64,000 nt of DNA from assembly GCF_030848805.1 (NCBI RefSeq), contig NC_092362.1:496001-560000 (forward strand), read 5' to 3'. Positions 1 through 10,539 of the stretch are shown here, in pieces. Each line of letters begins with the position of its first letter. Position 1 is the first letter of the stretch. This DNA is from Temnothorax longispinosus. Its lineage: Eukaryota > Arthropoda > Insecta > Hymenoptera > Formicidae. Below the pieces are notes generated by a model, which saw nothing but the letters and a program-made list of their open reading frames with translations, was not told the DNA's origin and did no database searches. The translations under genes and the position numbers were made by a program.

Positions 1-837
1 TGTAGAGGCTAAATGTGAATACTGTCCCGGACCGCCCCCGAAGCCGCCCGTTGGCGATTGACATTTGGCCAGAAAGCCCGCTATCTTGGAACATTCCTCG
101 TCTTCCAATCGATCCCCCAATATCGCGAGTGAATGCAATATCCAGAAGCAGAGCCACGGTCTGCTGGAGTCCAAACACTAGGCATCGTTACACAAACGCT
201 CGATAAGTTTCTCGTTTCACAAGTGAAAAACGTATTCTTCCCGAATCCTCTCCCCCAAGGCAATTACATGCGCTGTTTGACGTTAAAAAGTAATGCAATA
301 CCTCGTAAGTGTCATTTAAATAACTGATCGATTTCTTCAAGAATTGAATATGTTTCGACCTAAGTAAAACAGGCTCCCCCTCTCTGCACGATCGGTAGAA
401 CTTGAGCACGATGTCCTCGACGCAGGCCTGAAAAGATACAGTGGAAAGTGAGAGTTTGGTGAGTCGCACAAATAATGAGCCCGTTCTTTTATGCTGAAAA
501 CTTCTCGCACGGTTCATCTTTTCTCCTTTTCTTCTCATGTTGGAGAGAAAAAGCGAAAAGACGAACCGTGCGAGAAGTTCAGTTGAAAAGAGCAGGCCTA
601 TTGAAATTATATGACATGGAGTAACGGCACTCGAAGATGAGTAGGATACAAGAATGAGCTATGTCTGGTAACACGAACGTATATCACGTTCGGTTTGTTT
701 CGTGGGTAAGTGGAGACCTACCTACCTACCTGCTCGGTTGTCGTCGCGGTTTTATGTCCCCCGTCATCCTGCCGTTGCTTCAATATTTCCTCATAACTCC
801 TTCGTCCTGCCTGTCCTCCCAACTCCAAGTCCGACAT
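1..837 (-). CDS. FNTB: Protein farnesyltransferase subunit beta, 5' part (3' end outside window)
   Basis: Beta subunit of the cytosolic CaaX farnesyltransferase, which with the alpha subunit attaches farnesyl to Ras, lamin and other CaaX proteins. Three exons on the minus strand: 837-730 (36 codons, ATG at 837), 427-302 (42 codons) and 177-1 (59 codons, continuing past the left edge). All junctions are phase 0 with GT/AG borders (CAG|GTAGGT; TCAG|GCC; GAG|GTATTG; TAG|TGT). Exon 1 ends TTTEQ, matching the family's SIEQ-type segment. Exon 2 has LLRSKHIQFLKKSISYLNDT. Exon 3 opens CLDSSRPWLCFWILHSL and later has QSPTGGFGGGPGQYSHLA, nearly invariant in FNTB. That last motif, with no GGTase-I type N-terminus, argues against PGGT1B. 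About 137 of some 400 residues are present. Exon 1 is too short to stand out as an open frame and was found from phase and homology. Confidence 0.9.
478..598. repeat. Imperfect inverted repeat (hairpin) in FNTB intron 1
   Basis: Core arms 501-523 and 555-577 are 23 bp and complementary with one mismatch, with no indel. Pairing continues inward to about 532/546 and outward, past a 2-nt bulge, to about 478/598. The loop is about 13 nt. It lies wholly inside FNTB intron 1 (729-428). It shares no obvious sequence with the other three inverted repeats in the window. Confidence 0.8.
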
Positions 838-2774
838 AATCTGTTAGCCATATAACAATGATCTGACACGGTATGTCAATAAAAGCGATCTGTTCCGTAT
901 AATGAAGCGTCTCGGCAGTCCGGACCGATTTGTCTTACAATTTTATCATAAAATATAACAAGAAGGAGAGTGAGAAGTATTTTTTAGAGGTTAAGAAGCT
1001 CGCCACTTTCTCCCCGTCCCTCTCCGCAATTACCAGCTTCGAAACTTTTACACTACGTTCTTACGCGACGTATTGTTGCGTTGTACTTACATTTAAATTT
1101 ATATATATTAGACGCTATTGTATGTACAATGTTGACCGATATTACTGTCACACTCATAACCTATTTATTTTGTTAACACGGCGGCACCCCGAACGACACC
1201 TGTGCGCAAAGCGGCCAGCTCTCCGCGACTCCGCATATTCCGTATGTATGTATACTCCGTATTTATTTCCAATCTACCGAGGGGGCCACGAAATGTAGGA
1301 GCGAAATACAGCAATTGCAATTCCTCGTATTTATCAATAGAAATTGCCTTCCCTCGCTCCTTCCATTGAACAGTATTTACTGAAACAGAAACACGATGAA
1401 TTTATTTCTGCCCTTTTTTTAAATCTTAATTTATTATTTCCCCCCTTTTTAAAAAAATGTAGATGAAAGCTAGAGAATTAATATTAATTATTTAGTCATT
1501 AATATGAAATATGTGATAAGTACATATGCTTCCAATAAATATAAATTTGATATTCGCGATTACATAAAAATTGCGTCGCAAACCGCTTCAAAAATTCCTG
1601 CGATTCTTTTTTTTTTTTTTTACAAAAGATCCCTCGTTATATATACTATTCTACATCCGGATCGCCCATTATGCGTTTCGCGTCAGTTTCTTTTCATCGT
1701 TTTTTTTTCTCGCTCTTGCAGGCATTTTAACATTTTCAACTCGATTTACATGATTTACATGCAACCCGCGTGACACACGCGATTTCCGTTTCTTTTAACA
1801 GATAAGGCTATCGATAGAGGCTTAATTCGCGTGAGAAACGGAAAGCGATCGAAGACCGATCGTAGATTAGATCATGATGTAAATTGGATAGATAAGCCCT
1901 CTCGACTTTCTCTCAAAGGGAAAAAAAGACGTCGCGCGAAAACGACGTTGTTGAACGGACCCTCCCTCCCTCCCAGCCCCCCTCTAGGTAAACAGAATTA
2001 CAAGGGTATGAATCATCGGGCAAAATGCGCACGCATTTCGCGTTTTCTACGCGTTTACGGGACGCGCGGCGCGTGTACATAATCCCACGCGCTGCGCGGA
2101 TGTAGGGATTGCTGGGACTGGCGGAGCGGCGCGGGGTACAGGAGGCTGGCTTTTTTTTTTCCACGCGAAACGCGTTCCGCGGTCGGTCTTCGCGCGTCGC
2201 GCGTGTTGCGCAACGCGAGCTACGTCTCGCCCGCGTCGTCGTCGTCGTCGTCGTCGTCTGGTCGCGCGTCCCGTTAGCGTCGCCGCGCGCGCGGAAACGG
2301 TGAGTTTTCTATAAATAGCGATGTCACGCACGACTCTTGACGCCGAGGCGGACCAGTCCCCGACGTCGATGGGAGATAGGTAAGACGCGGTGGTGGCCGC
2401 CGTCGCTTCCTTCCTCCGCGCGTTGCGTTGATTTTGATGCGCGTTGTCTGCGCGGCGCGATTCTCGTGGCCGACGGCCGACGGCATCGTCGCGAACTTCG
2501 CTCGCGGAACTTAGCGGCGAGGAGGGGCTAGAAATAGGGATCCAGCGGGGAAGAAGGACCGCGGACCGCGGCCGTGTCCTTCGGGGAGGGGCGCTATTTT
2601 TAGGCGCGTATGTTCGGGCATGTGTTCTCTCCGAGACTCGGCCCCTGTGACTCTTTCTCAAAAGCGAGCGATAACCTTTGACCGCCGGAAGAACCGCGGT
2701 ACTGGGTCTCCTTGGGAGTGGCGTCTTGCCGCGATTTTCTCAGTCACCCGGTCTGTACTTTGTTCGACAGGAGG
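838..2774. promoter_or_regulatory. Divergent intergenic region between FNTB (-) and SUN gene (+), including SUN 5'UTR
   Basis: Both genes are read away from this 1.9 kb interval, so it should hold both promoters. The left part (900-1800) is AT-rich with poly-T tracts. From about 1900 to 2700 it becomes strongly CpG-rich, as expected of an unmethylated insect promoter. Possible non-coding SUN exons end at donors near 2300 (ACG|GTGAGT) and 2380 (TAG|GTAAGA). An acceptor at 2768-2770 (CAG|GAGG) sits four bases before the SUN start codon, so the 5'UTR is probably spliced. Long open frames on both strands here (for example 2661-2047 minus) are arginine-rich by-products of CpG composition. Confidence 0.6.
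2233..2259. repeat. (CGT)n trinucleotide microsatellite
   Basis: About nine tandem CGT units in the CpG-rich block upstream of the SUN gene. Confidence 0.9.
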
Positions 2775-5700
2775 ATGGAGAGCGAGCAGCATCACTACGA
2801 GCTTCGCAGCAGGAGCAGGTCGCGCTCCCACACGCCTATGGTCCCGAGCCGTTCCCTGCTGGAGCCAGAGGTGACGGAACGTCATTATGATCTCAGAAGC
2901 TGGAGCCGGGAAAGATCTCACACGCCTGGAGAGGTGACCAGTAGCAGGCGGTCTGGCTCTAGATCGTTGTAAGTAGCCGACTCAAGTGTTTGATGTTAAT
3001 ACGGGAGACGATTGTAGACAAGTTTCATCTTTATCGCTCGCGTTTCCATGACTATAGACCTGGCAACGTGAAGACGCATGAAAAGAGTATGATGGATACC
3101 ATAGATGAGAGCAAGGAGGGATCTGTCACGGGAAGCCTGACGGATAACCAAAGCACGAAGTCCGAGGGTTCTGTCGTCGTCACGAAAAAAGCGGAACGCC
3201 GGTCGGAACGCCAGCGGGCCAAAAGGCAAATATTTGTCAACGGCCAGAGCGAAAGTAAGGAAGACGCGTCTGACCAGAAAGCCGAGCGAAGACGCAAGAG
3301 CGTTACGCCACGCAGAGTACTTACCAGCGACTACTCGTCCGAGGAGGGAGAGAGGGAAGATCCCCCGAGCAGACCGGGATCCGCTTATGAGATCTACAAG
3401 CAGGCCGGAGAGTGGTGGAAGTACGTGTATTTTAAATTTTGCTCTGCATGCGGTATATGTTTCCTGTTACTTTTAACGGATTCTTTAACACTGATCGTGA
3501 GATGTTGTTGTACGACTGTGCCAATGTAACGAATTCCTCTCTCTCAGTAACATTGCATTTGTTTAAAGGTGAAATTTCATGAGCAGTGAAAAGCAGCAGC
3601 AGGTCGTACGGATTGGCTACAAAATAGAGAAGTTCTCGAGTTCGAGAACTTTTCTATTTTGTAGCCAATCGGTACGACCTGCTGCTGCTTTTCACTGCCC
3701 ATGAAATTTCACCTTAACTCGATACTGTTTACTTTAGAAATACGACCTTTCTGTTGGAAGAACAAACGTTCATAAACATTTTACGTTCGAATTAGCGCCA
3801 GTCGCAGGATACAGGTCGAATTGTTCGTGCTGATAGTGTTGGAATCGGTTAAACGAACGATTTGCATGTATTACCTGTGCGAGGAATCAGATCACTTGTG
3901 GTTGTTTCAGCGTTTTTCCGAAGACAGACTATACGTATTCGCCGGCGTCGCAGTGTCGTTACGAGATAGCCCCAGGTATACTGGCCATGCCCAATATGTC
4001 GAGGCGGTCTATACACACGAACGACAATGGAAGTACCGTATCTCAAACCAGTCGTCGGAATTTAAGTCAGGCTTCGCGAGGAACGACGGAAAGCGGGATC
4101 AGCGACATGGATACGGTCGATTTGAAAGAGACCGCTTCTCTAATTCGTTCGGTAAGTATTTGTTATCTCGAGCCATCGTTATATTTTTTCTCGATACATC
4201 CATAACTTTGCATATTTGCGTTCTAAAACTATATGTGTATTTTACAGTCCGCGGATAATTACGACGTGTCACGCGCGTGTATGTCGAATTCTTCAAGAGC
4301 GACTCTGTACAAAAAGACACACTTAGAACAGTACACAAGTAAAAAGGTGGTTTATTCGGAGCCTGAATATTCAAGTTTTCGGTCAAGGTATTTTGTGCTT
4401 TCTTATTTATTGAAACAAATTTTTTTTCACATAAAATTAAGGTAATGCAATCTTATTTCAACAGATACTTATCGTGGGCGACTCCAACTGGGAAATATAA
4501 TGTATCTCAGGCTGATTCTGATACTGAATTGGACGAGACTTTTGTAAATATATCGGTCAGAACTAATCAAAATTGGAGGATCGTGCAGTGGTTCACATAT
4601 TTTACAACCTTCATTGTCGCTTGGTTCAGGAAAACTGTCGAATTTTTCCAGTTTAGAACGGATAGGGAAAGGCAGTATTACGGCGCACAAGCTTATCGAT
4701 TATCTCACGGTATTTATCGGCATTTAAAAATATAAAAATAGTATTTCATAATTGAACGTAATGTAATAATTATCTGTCATACCAATATAGCATATTAAGA
4801 AGTGTTAACTGATTATTTTCTTATTGTTCGCTGTTATAGAATCCAAATGGAGCAAATTGTGGCAAACTTTGGACCGTTATACGCACAATGTGTACTTTTT
4901 CTTCGTCAGAATTCTCGTATTCGACGCTTGGCTGTTGAGTCGGTTCACTGGCGTTAGGAAGTGGCTGCAAGAGAAAGGCCCGAGGATTTTTTGGATCGCG
5001 CTTCTACCGTTACTTCTTCTGTTTGGTAAGTTTCTCCATTTTGTTTAAGGAGCATAAAAGAAAACAAGAGACACCACTGGAATTCCATTTTCACTAATCA
5101 ACATGATATTTAAACCGATCCGAGCACAGTCAGACCAATGTCTTTCGCAGGACCTGAAAGACGCATAAACCCATCCTGGCCTTTGTCTTTTTTTTGTTTC
5201 AGGGGCTTACATCGCGCAGAGGCATTATTTCACTATTGCGGACTCTCTGCGCAATGTCCAATATGGTGTCACTGAGACGACTTATCACATCTTTAACAAT
5301 ATAATCAACTTAATGTCTCTTACCTATGAGTTGTTTACCAAATATTTTGCAGATTTTAAAAATTATTTCATGCACCTTTTACAGAGTGTGAACGTGTCTT
5401 TGCCTGAAATGCCCCCCATTGGGTGGAATATAAAGTGGTGATTAATTGAAAAATTTGATTTAGGATAACAATCCTAAATAATAATAATTTAGTTCAAATG
5501 GATGGAGGAGGTGTTGAATATTTATATCGTTTTACAAAATTATGATGAAAGTAAAATGCTATTATACCAAATTTTCGTTAGATTGATCGTATAACATAAC
5601 TTGCAGACATCATTCTTAAGAATATGAATACCTCTTTCATCCATTTATTCCTTAAATTAATAATTATGTGTGTGATTTAACCATTGTTTTTCGTTTTTAT

Positions 5701-8525
5701 TTTATTCTGTCGTTCAGTATATATTATTAGCATGTCATTTATTGCCGTATGATTACAAAATTTCGGTAATTCTATGACTGAAATGTCTTTTAAAATTGTA
5801 ATTGTCCTAAAATTATGTTTGCTATTTTGACATATTTGCATTTGCTACATAATATGACGTTGATATTGTTTAAAAAATTCTATGAGATATATTTTGTATA
5901 TTTAAATTAGATAATGAAATAGCCTTTACGATACATATATACCTACTGACTAACAGTTATCGGTTTACTTATTTTTTGTTTTTACTAATAAACTAATATT
6001 TGCGTGAAGATATATTTATTAATATTCTATATATTTTACATATAATTATATATCTGTGCTATATTTCAAGAACTAACTGGTCATGTCACTTAGTCATTTT
6101 TCTGTTATACATTTTCTATTATATATTTTATGTTTTCCTGTAATATTTAATCCTACAGATATAAATTGCATAATATATAGATAATGTCGTTATTGAATGA
6201 AATAAAATTTAACATTTTTTTCAGTTAACCACCACACGTATCATTTTTATCTTTACACGCTTCAAAGATAACAATATTTTGATGTAACAATTACTGTCTT
6301 TAGATAATATATATCTATATTGTAAAAACACGTTCATACTTAATAAAATATTTTTTATGTCTATGATATTAGTAGTCTTTTGAACACAGTCCGTTAGAGT
6401 GATATAGCGTCATAGTGTCACGATTGAGCGTTTTTATTGAAGCGAATCTAAAAAGCAAAAAATGAAAATTTTATGATGGGAGAAGGATAGGGGGAGGATT
6501 ACTCTACTGGGCATTTAAAAAAAGTCGGAGTGTGTTGTGCTTGAAATACTTGGAAATCGTGATCGCGATCGATATCAACGGAACGGTGAGTTTCTTCGTC
6601 TATCCTTCTCTCAGTTACCATATTGGATAATAGTTCCACTTTGAACAATTGCATCATTGCTGTATGCCATCGAAATTTAAGATGTATCTGACATGTAAGA
6701 TCCCTGTGATTGTAAATTCAATAATTGGACAGTCGCTGTAGCATTAACTTTGTGTTGGAACACTGTAGTTCAATACAGTAACAGGAGAAGGAGATCGCAA
6801 CAATCGTTTGAACTATCAAATATTTATAGATATAAAATTTGTTTCAGGTGGTTGGTGCATAGCACAATATTTGTTGCCTCTTCTTGATGTTAAAACTGTG
6901 TCCGAGACCGCGACAGAAAAATTATTACCTAATGTACAATGGCAGGATCGTAAAATTAATGAAGAAATATTGGCTAATAATGAGATAATTAAAGAAGACT
7001 TAGCTGACAAGGCTGATTTGGTCAACAGGATAGAAATGCTCGAAAATAGACAGACGCATCAAATGGTATAGATATAAATTTTATTGCAACTACCTCTTGT
7101 ATTCTATGATTTACTTATAACATTTTGTGTGTAGGAATATCTTAAAAATATTACACATAATATATATATACATATAATTATGAAGATTTCGAGTTTTAAG
7201 GCAGTTATCCTTCCAGGACAAGATTACTGATATGGAAGATAAACTGGATGTCAATGAAGTGACATTGAAAAATATGGTATATGGCGAACTTAAAATCATC
7301 AAGTATGAATTTGAGGAACTACGCAAGCTGTACTCGGAATTAAAATCTTGTTGCTACGCCAATGCGGAATCCATCGCGAATCAGAATATAGATAAACATG
7401 TGGAAAGAATTTTATTCAGCTACTTTCCTCCCGGAACTTCGAAAGAAGATCTCGTGAAAAACCTACAGAATTTATTTGCATCTCATAATAGAGAAGGTTC
7501 TTTGAGGATATATTTAAATGCATTTGACTTTTTTAAATGTGTTTGGATGTTACGTCGTATATTAATTAATGTCGAAAAATACATTATGAATTTTTTTTAT
7601 ATTTTTAGATCAAAAGAGCTCTAATGATGACGCTGACAATGTTCATGTCTCGGACGAGCACATACGTAAAATAGTGAAGGAAGTACTGCGAATTTATGAC
7701 GCGGATAAGACGGGTCAAGTAGATTATGCTTTGGAAACGGCAGGTATCGTATCGTGCCGATAGATCGAGAAATAACAGCTAGTAAATACTATAACAAATG
7801 GCTTTGTTGTCTGCATATAGGTGGTCAGATTATTAGCACGCGATGCACTCAGCGATATGACATAAAGACGAGAGCCTACAGTTTGTTCGGTTTCGCGCTG
7901 TATTACGAAAGCAATAATCCGCGAACTGTAATACAGGGAAATCCGATACAACCTGGCGTTTGCTGGGCCTTCCAAGATTTTCCCGGATACCTCCTGATAC
8001 AATTGCGAAGTGTCATTTATGTAACTGGTTTCACTCTAGAGCACGTCTCCAGATTGATTTTGCCGAATGAGAACATGTCGAGCGCGCCCAGAAAATTCAA
8101 TGTCTGGGTATGTGAAATAAATCCTTTTTGTGGTCAATATATTATGATATATATATATTTTTAAATACTTTTACTGCTGCAGGGATTGTTGCATGAGAAC
8201 GATGTCGAGCCTGTGATGTTTGGGGAATACGAATTCACGTATTCCGACGAAAGCTTGCAATATTTTCCAGTCCAGGTAAATTTCTCTTTAAAAATCTTTT
8301 ATAAATTTATTTCTCCATTGAAGGATTTGTTATTATACGCCGTTACTGTTTCATTAATAGACTTTTAGATTTATTAAGATTATAGTAATCGTTGATAATC
8401 TTTTTACGCAGAATACAGAGATCGATAGACCATACGAATATATAGAATTGAGGATACACAGCAATCACGGGCAGCTAGATTACACGTGCTTATACAGATT
8501 CCGCGTTCACGGAAGACCAGCTTAG
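2775..8525 (+). CDS. SUN domain-containing nuclear envelope protein (SUN1/2, klaroid type)
   Basis: Inner nuclear membrane LINC-complex protein: the N-terminus faces the nucleoplasm and the C-terminal SUN domain binds KASH peptides in the perinuclear space. Twelve coding exons: 2775-2968, 3058-3420, 3911-4151, 4248-4387, 4465-4709, 4840-5025, 6848-7065, 7217-7496, 7609-7743, 7821-8107, 8183-8275, 8412-8525; 831 aa, all phases consistent. The N-terminus is Arg/Ser-rich with a duplicated motif (HYELRS...RSHTP and HYDLRS...RSHTP). Exons 5-6 hold hydrophobic segments ending IFWIALLPLLLLFG (about residues 443-456), the likely membrane span. Exons 7-8 are coiled-coil-like. The SUN domain is about residues 667-829, with GGQIISTRCTQRYDIKT, SLFG, CWAFQDFPG, FTLEHV, SSAPRKF, YIELRIHSNHG and the family-typical C-terminus YTCLYRFRVHGRPA. 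The start was chosen as the ATG just after an acceptor. Candidate poly(A) signals lie at 9044 and 9627. Confidence 0.93.
3566..3715. repeat. Near-perfect 74-bp inverted repeat in SUN intron 2
   Basis: Arms 3566-3639 and 3642-3715 pair base for base around a 2-nt loop (3640-3641) with no indel. I count three mismatches: 3582/3699 (A-C), 3610/3671 (G-G) and 3629/3652 (G-T wobble). It lies in the intron between exons ending at 3420 and starting at 3911. TTAA occurs at each edge (3563-3566 and 3714-3717), offset by one base relative to the symmetry axis. No reading frame or transposase is present. Confidence 0.95.
5203..5441 (+). CDS. Alternative terminal exon of the SUN gene, giving a form without the SUN domain
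   Basis: A pyrimidine-rich acceptor (TTTGTTTCAG) precedes an open frame that takes the same phase as exon 7 from exon 6 (one base carried over). It reads FG|AYIAQRHYFTIADSLR and so on for 79 codons, then stops at TGA 5439-5441. The exon 7 of the long form begins FG|GWCIAQYLLPLL, so both start with a similar aromatic/IAQ segment after the membrane span. The GTs near the end of this exon (5435, 5438) leave the wrong phase for joining to 6848, so it should be a last exon. AT-rich sequence with AATAAA at 5987 and 6201 follows. The predicted product is about 536 aa with nucleoplasmic and membrane parts only. It is inferred from sequence; transcript evidence is not available to me. Confidence 0.65.
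6201..6206 (+). terminator. Candidate poly(A) signal for the short SUN isoform
   Basis: AATAAA in AT-rich sequence 760 nt after the alternative stop at 5441. A second copy lies at 5987-5992. Confidence 0.45.
6400..6585 (+). promoter_or_regulatory. Possible internal promoter and non-coding first exon in the SUN gene
   Basis: Between the short-isoform poly(A) signals and exon 7 the composition changes to GC-richer DNA (GATCGCGATCGATATC at 6561-6576). A strong donor (ACG|GTGAGT) follows at 6586. This resembles a 5' exon that could splice to 6848 and produce transcripts covering only the coiled coil and SUN domain; the first in-frame ATG would be at about 7036. No transcript data support it. Confidence 0.3.
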
Positions 8526-9700
8526 GAATTGATATCGCGCCAAGGTTCCTCTTCACAAAACATTCGCAAGATCGTTCAAGCAAGAACGAGCCGTAACTCT
8601 TCTCCAATACGTGCCTTTGACTACCGTTAACGATTAACAATTGGCGCGACTTGCCACAGCACTTGTAACTATAATTGTGAATAGATCGATTATTTAACGC
8701 TTTTGTAATAGATTTTCAACGATCAAGACATTTCATACACCCGCCGATATTTAATACGCACGAGGCGGAAGCCGTTTCCGTCATCATATAAACGCGCCGA
8801 ACACTGTATATACATTCAACAACGTCAATAATTTATACTGATGAAGAAAATTGCACGATCGGGTCAAGCAGGATAACGATTACTCAACGAGTATCAGCTC
8901 GATGATCTACAATTATTGCCTATATATAATATCTTCACTACATGGCCTTGCTATAGCAGTTACCCAAGTAAACCACCCCAAAAGAATGAAAGAATTTCGT
9001 ACATATCTCTTGTTCGACAAACGCGAGAGATCGATCGGGAGTAAATAAATGGACAAGAACGGTTTCGTAATTTCGTAGGGAATCTCGGGGGTAAAAAAAA
9101 GAGAGAAAGAGAGAGAGTTTGTCTGTATTATGCATAATACAGACTCTCATAATACAGACGAACTTTCTCTCTCTTTCTCTCTCTGTAAATACTGATTTGG
9201 CAGCGTCACGTGCAAGACTGACACTTCAAAAGTTACCCCAAAGCTGAGTGTGAGTCATAATATTCATAATAATGCGACAGTACAAACTATAAGGGATCGT
9301 AACGATCAATTTAATTAGTTAAGTACCATTAATTACTAATTTTTAAGTGTGCAACACCGCGAGTGATTATCGACCGCCTTTGTAAGGATCTAAACGATTA
9401 AAACTGCGGCAGGAACACGCCTCGATTGTATACACATATATTTATAAGATATTTAAGTAAGTTCTCATTTCTTTTTTCTCTTTCTTTTCTTTTTTATTTT
9501 ACGATCGTGATGCGCACGTAATGTTCAGCGTCGTTGGTGGCGGGTCGACCCTCGCCACGTCGAAAATGCGATTACCATCGCGTTTGTTTTTATCATCTTT
9601 CCGTACGCGCTAGCCGCATGTTTATAAATAAAATATGCAAATAAAAATTGCGTTTCACTTAACACGAGTCACAGTTTTTATTCATCCGAGGGCGAGTACG
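8526..9700 (+). other. SUN gene 3'UTR and downstream sequence
   Basis: AT-rich non-coding sequence with AATAAA at 9044-9049 and again at 9627-9632. An inverted repeat sits at 9100-9180. I see no convincing reading frame. Confidence 0.6.
9100..9180. repeat. Inverted repeat with (GA)n/(CT)n arms and a palindromic core
   Basis: Arms 9100-9132 and 9148-9180 pair over 33 bp with about four mismatches or wobbles. The left inner arm also forms a perfect 24-bp palindrome at 9121-9144 (GTCTGTATTATG and its complement). The same 12-mer therefore occurs three times, in alternating orientation. It lies 50 nt after a candidate poly(A) signal. Confidence 0.75.
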
Positions 9701-10530
9701 ATCAAACGCCAAGTAGTTTAATCGGCGATTAACTTATCAAGCGACACTTGCGTTACTTCGTTAATCGTGAATAGAATAACTTTTCTAGTTTGACACGCGG
9801 AAACGAAGATTAGATCGGAGGCAACGAATTGCACAATTGGAAATTTCGCAGTAAGCGATGCTGTTAATCGCTGATTAAATTAGTCGATTGTTCAAGCAAA
9901 ATTCATTTTGTTAATATGGATAAAATAACGTTTGTTTAATGTAGAAAAAGGAATTAAATTAGGTACAATGATAATGGTACAATTGGAAATTTTGCAACGA
10001 GCAATTCTGCTAATTACTAATTAAATTAATCGATTGACTTTATCAAGCAAAATCTTATTTTGTTAATATAGGTAAAATTATAACGTTTGTTTAATATGTA
10101 GAAAAAGAGATCAAATTAGGGACAATGATAATGGTACAATTGGAAATTTTGCAACGAGCAGTTCTGCTAATTACTGATTAAATTAATCGATTGACTTATC
10201 AAGCAAAATCTATTTTGTTAATATAGGTAAAATAACGTTTGTTTAATATGTAGAAAAAGAGATCAAATTAGGGACAATGAATTACATACAATTAGAAATT
10301 TCACGGTAAACAATTCTGCCGATCGAGCTAATTACTGATAAAATTAATCGATTGACTTATCGAGTAAAATCTATTTTGCTAATATAATATACAATATAAC
10401 TAAAATAAATATAACGTTCGTTTAATATGTAGAAAGAGATTTAAATTAAGGACGATGAGTTGCATAGTTGAAAATTTTGCACGGTAAGCAATTCTCTGTC
10501 AGTCGAGTTAATTAAAATTTGATCAAAGTC
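9700..10530. repeat. AT-rich minisatellite, unit about 145-177 bp, roughly five copies
   Basis: Tandem degenerate units start near 9831, 9977, 10134, 10287 and 10464 (last one partial). An older copy covers about 9705-9830. Each unit carries ACAATTGGAAATTTTGCA, AAATTAATCGATTGACTTAT, AACGTTTGTTTAATATGTAG and ATTAGGGACAATGA in that order. The 9977 and 10134 units are the most alike; the outer ones are more diverged and vary in length through small insertions. No coding capacity is seen. Confidence 0.9.
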
Positions 10531-10539
10531 TCCACGAGA

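Noticed and set aside
2047..2661. 204-codon minus-strand frame upstream of the SUN gene
   Set aside because: Arg-rich translation of a CpG-rich promoter; no similarity to any family.
3563..3717. piggyBac-type MITE as a firm call for the SUN intron hairpin
   Set aside because: TTAA is present at both edges but offset by one base from the axis, and no second copy exists in the window to prove mobility.
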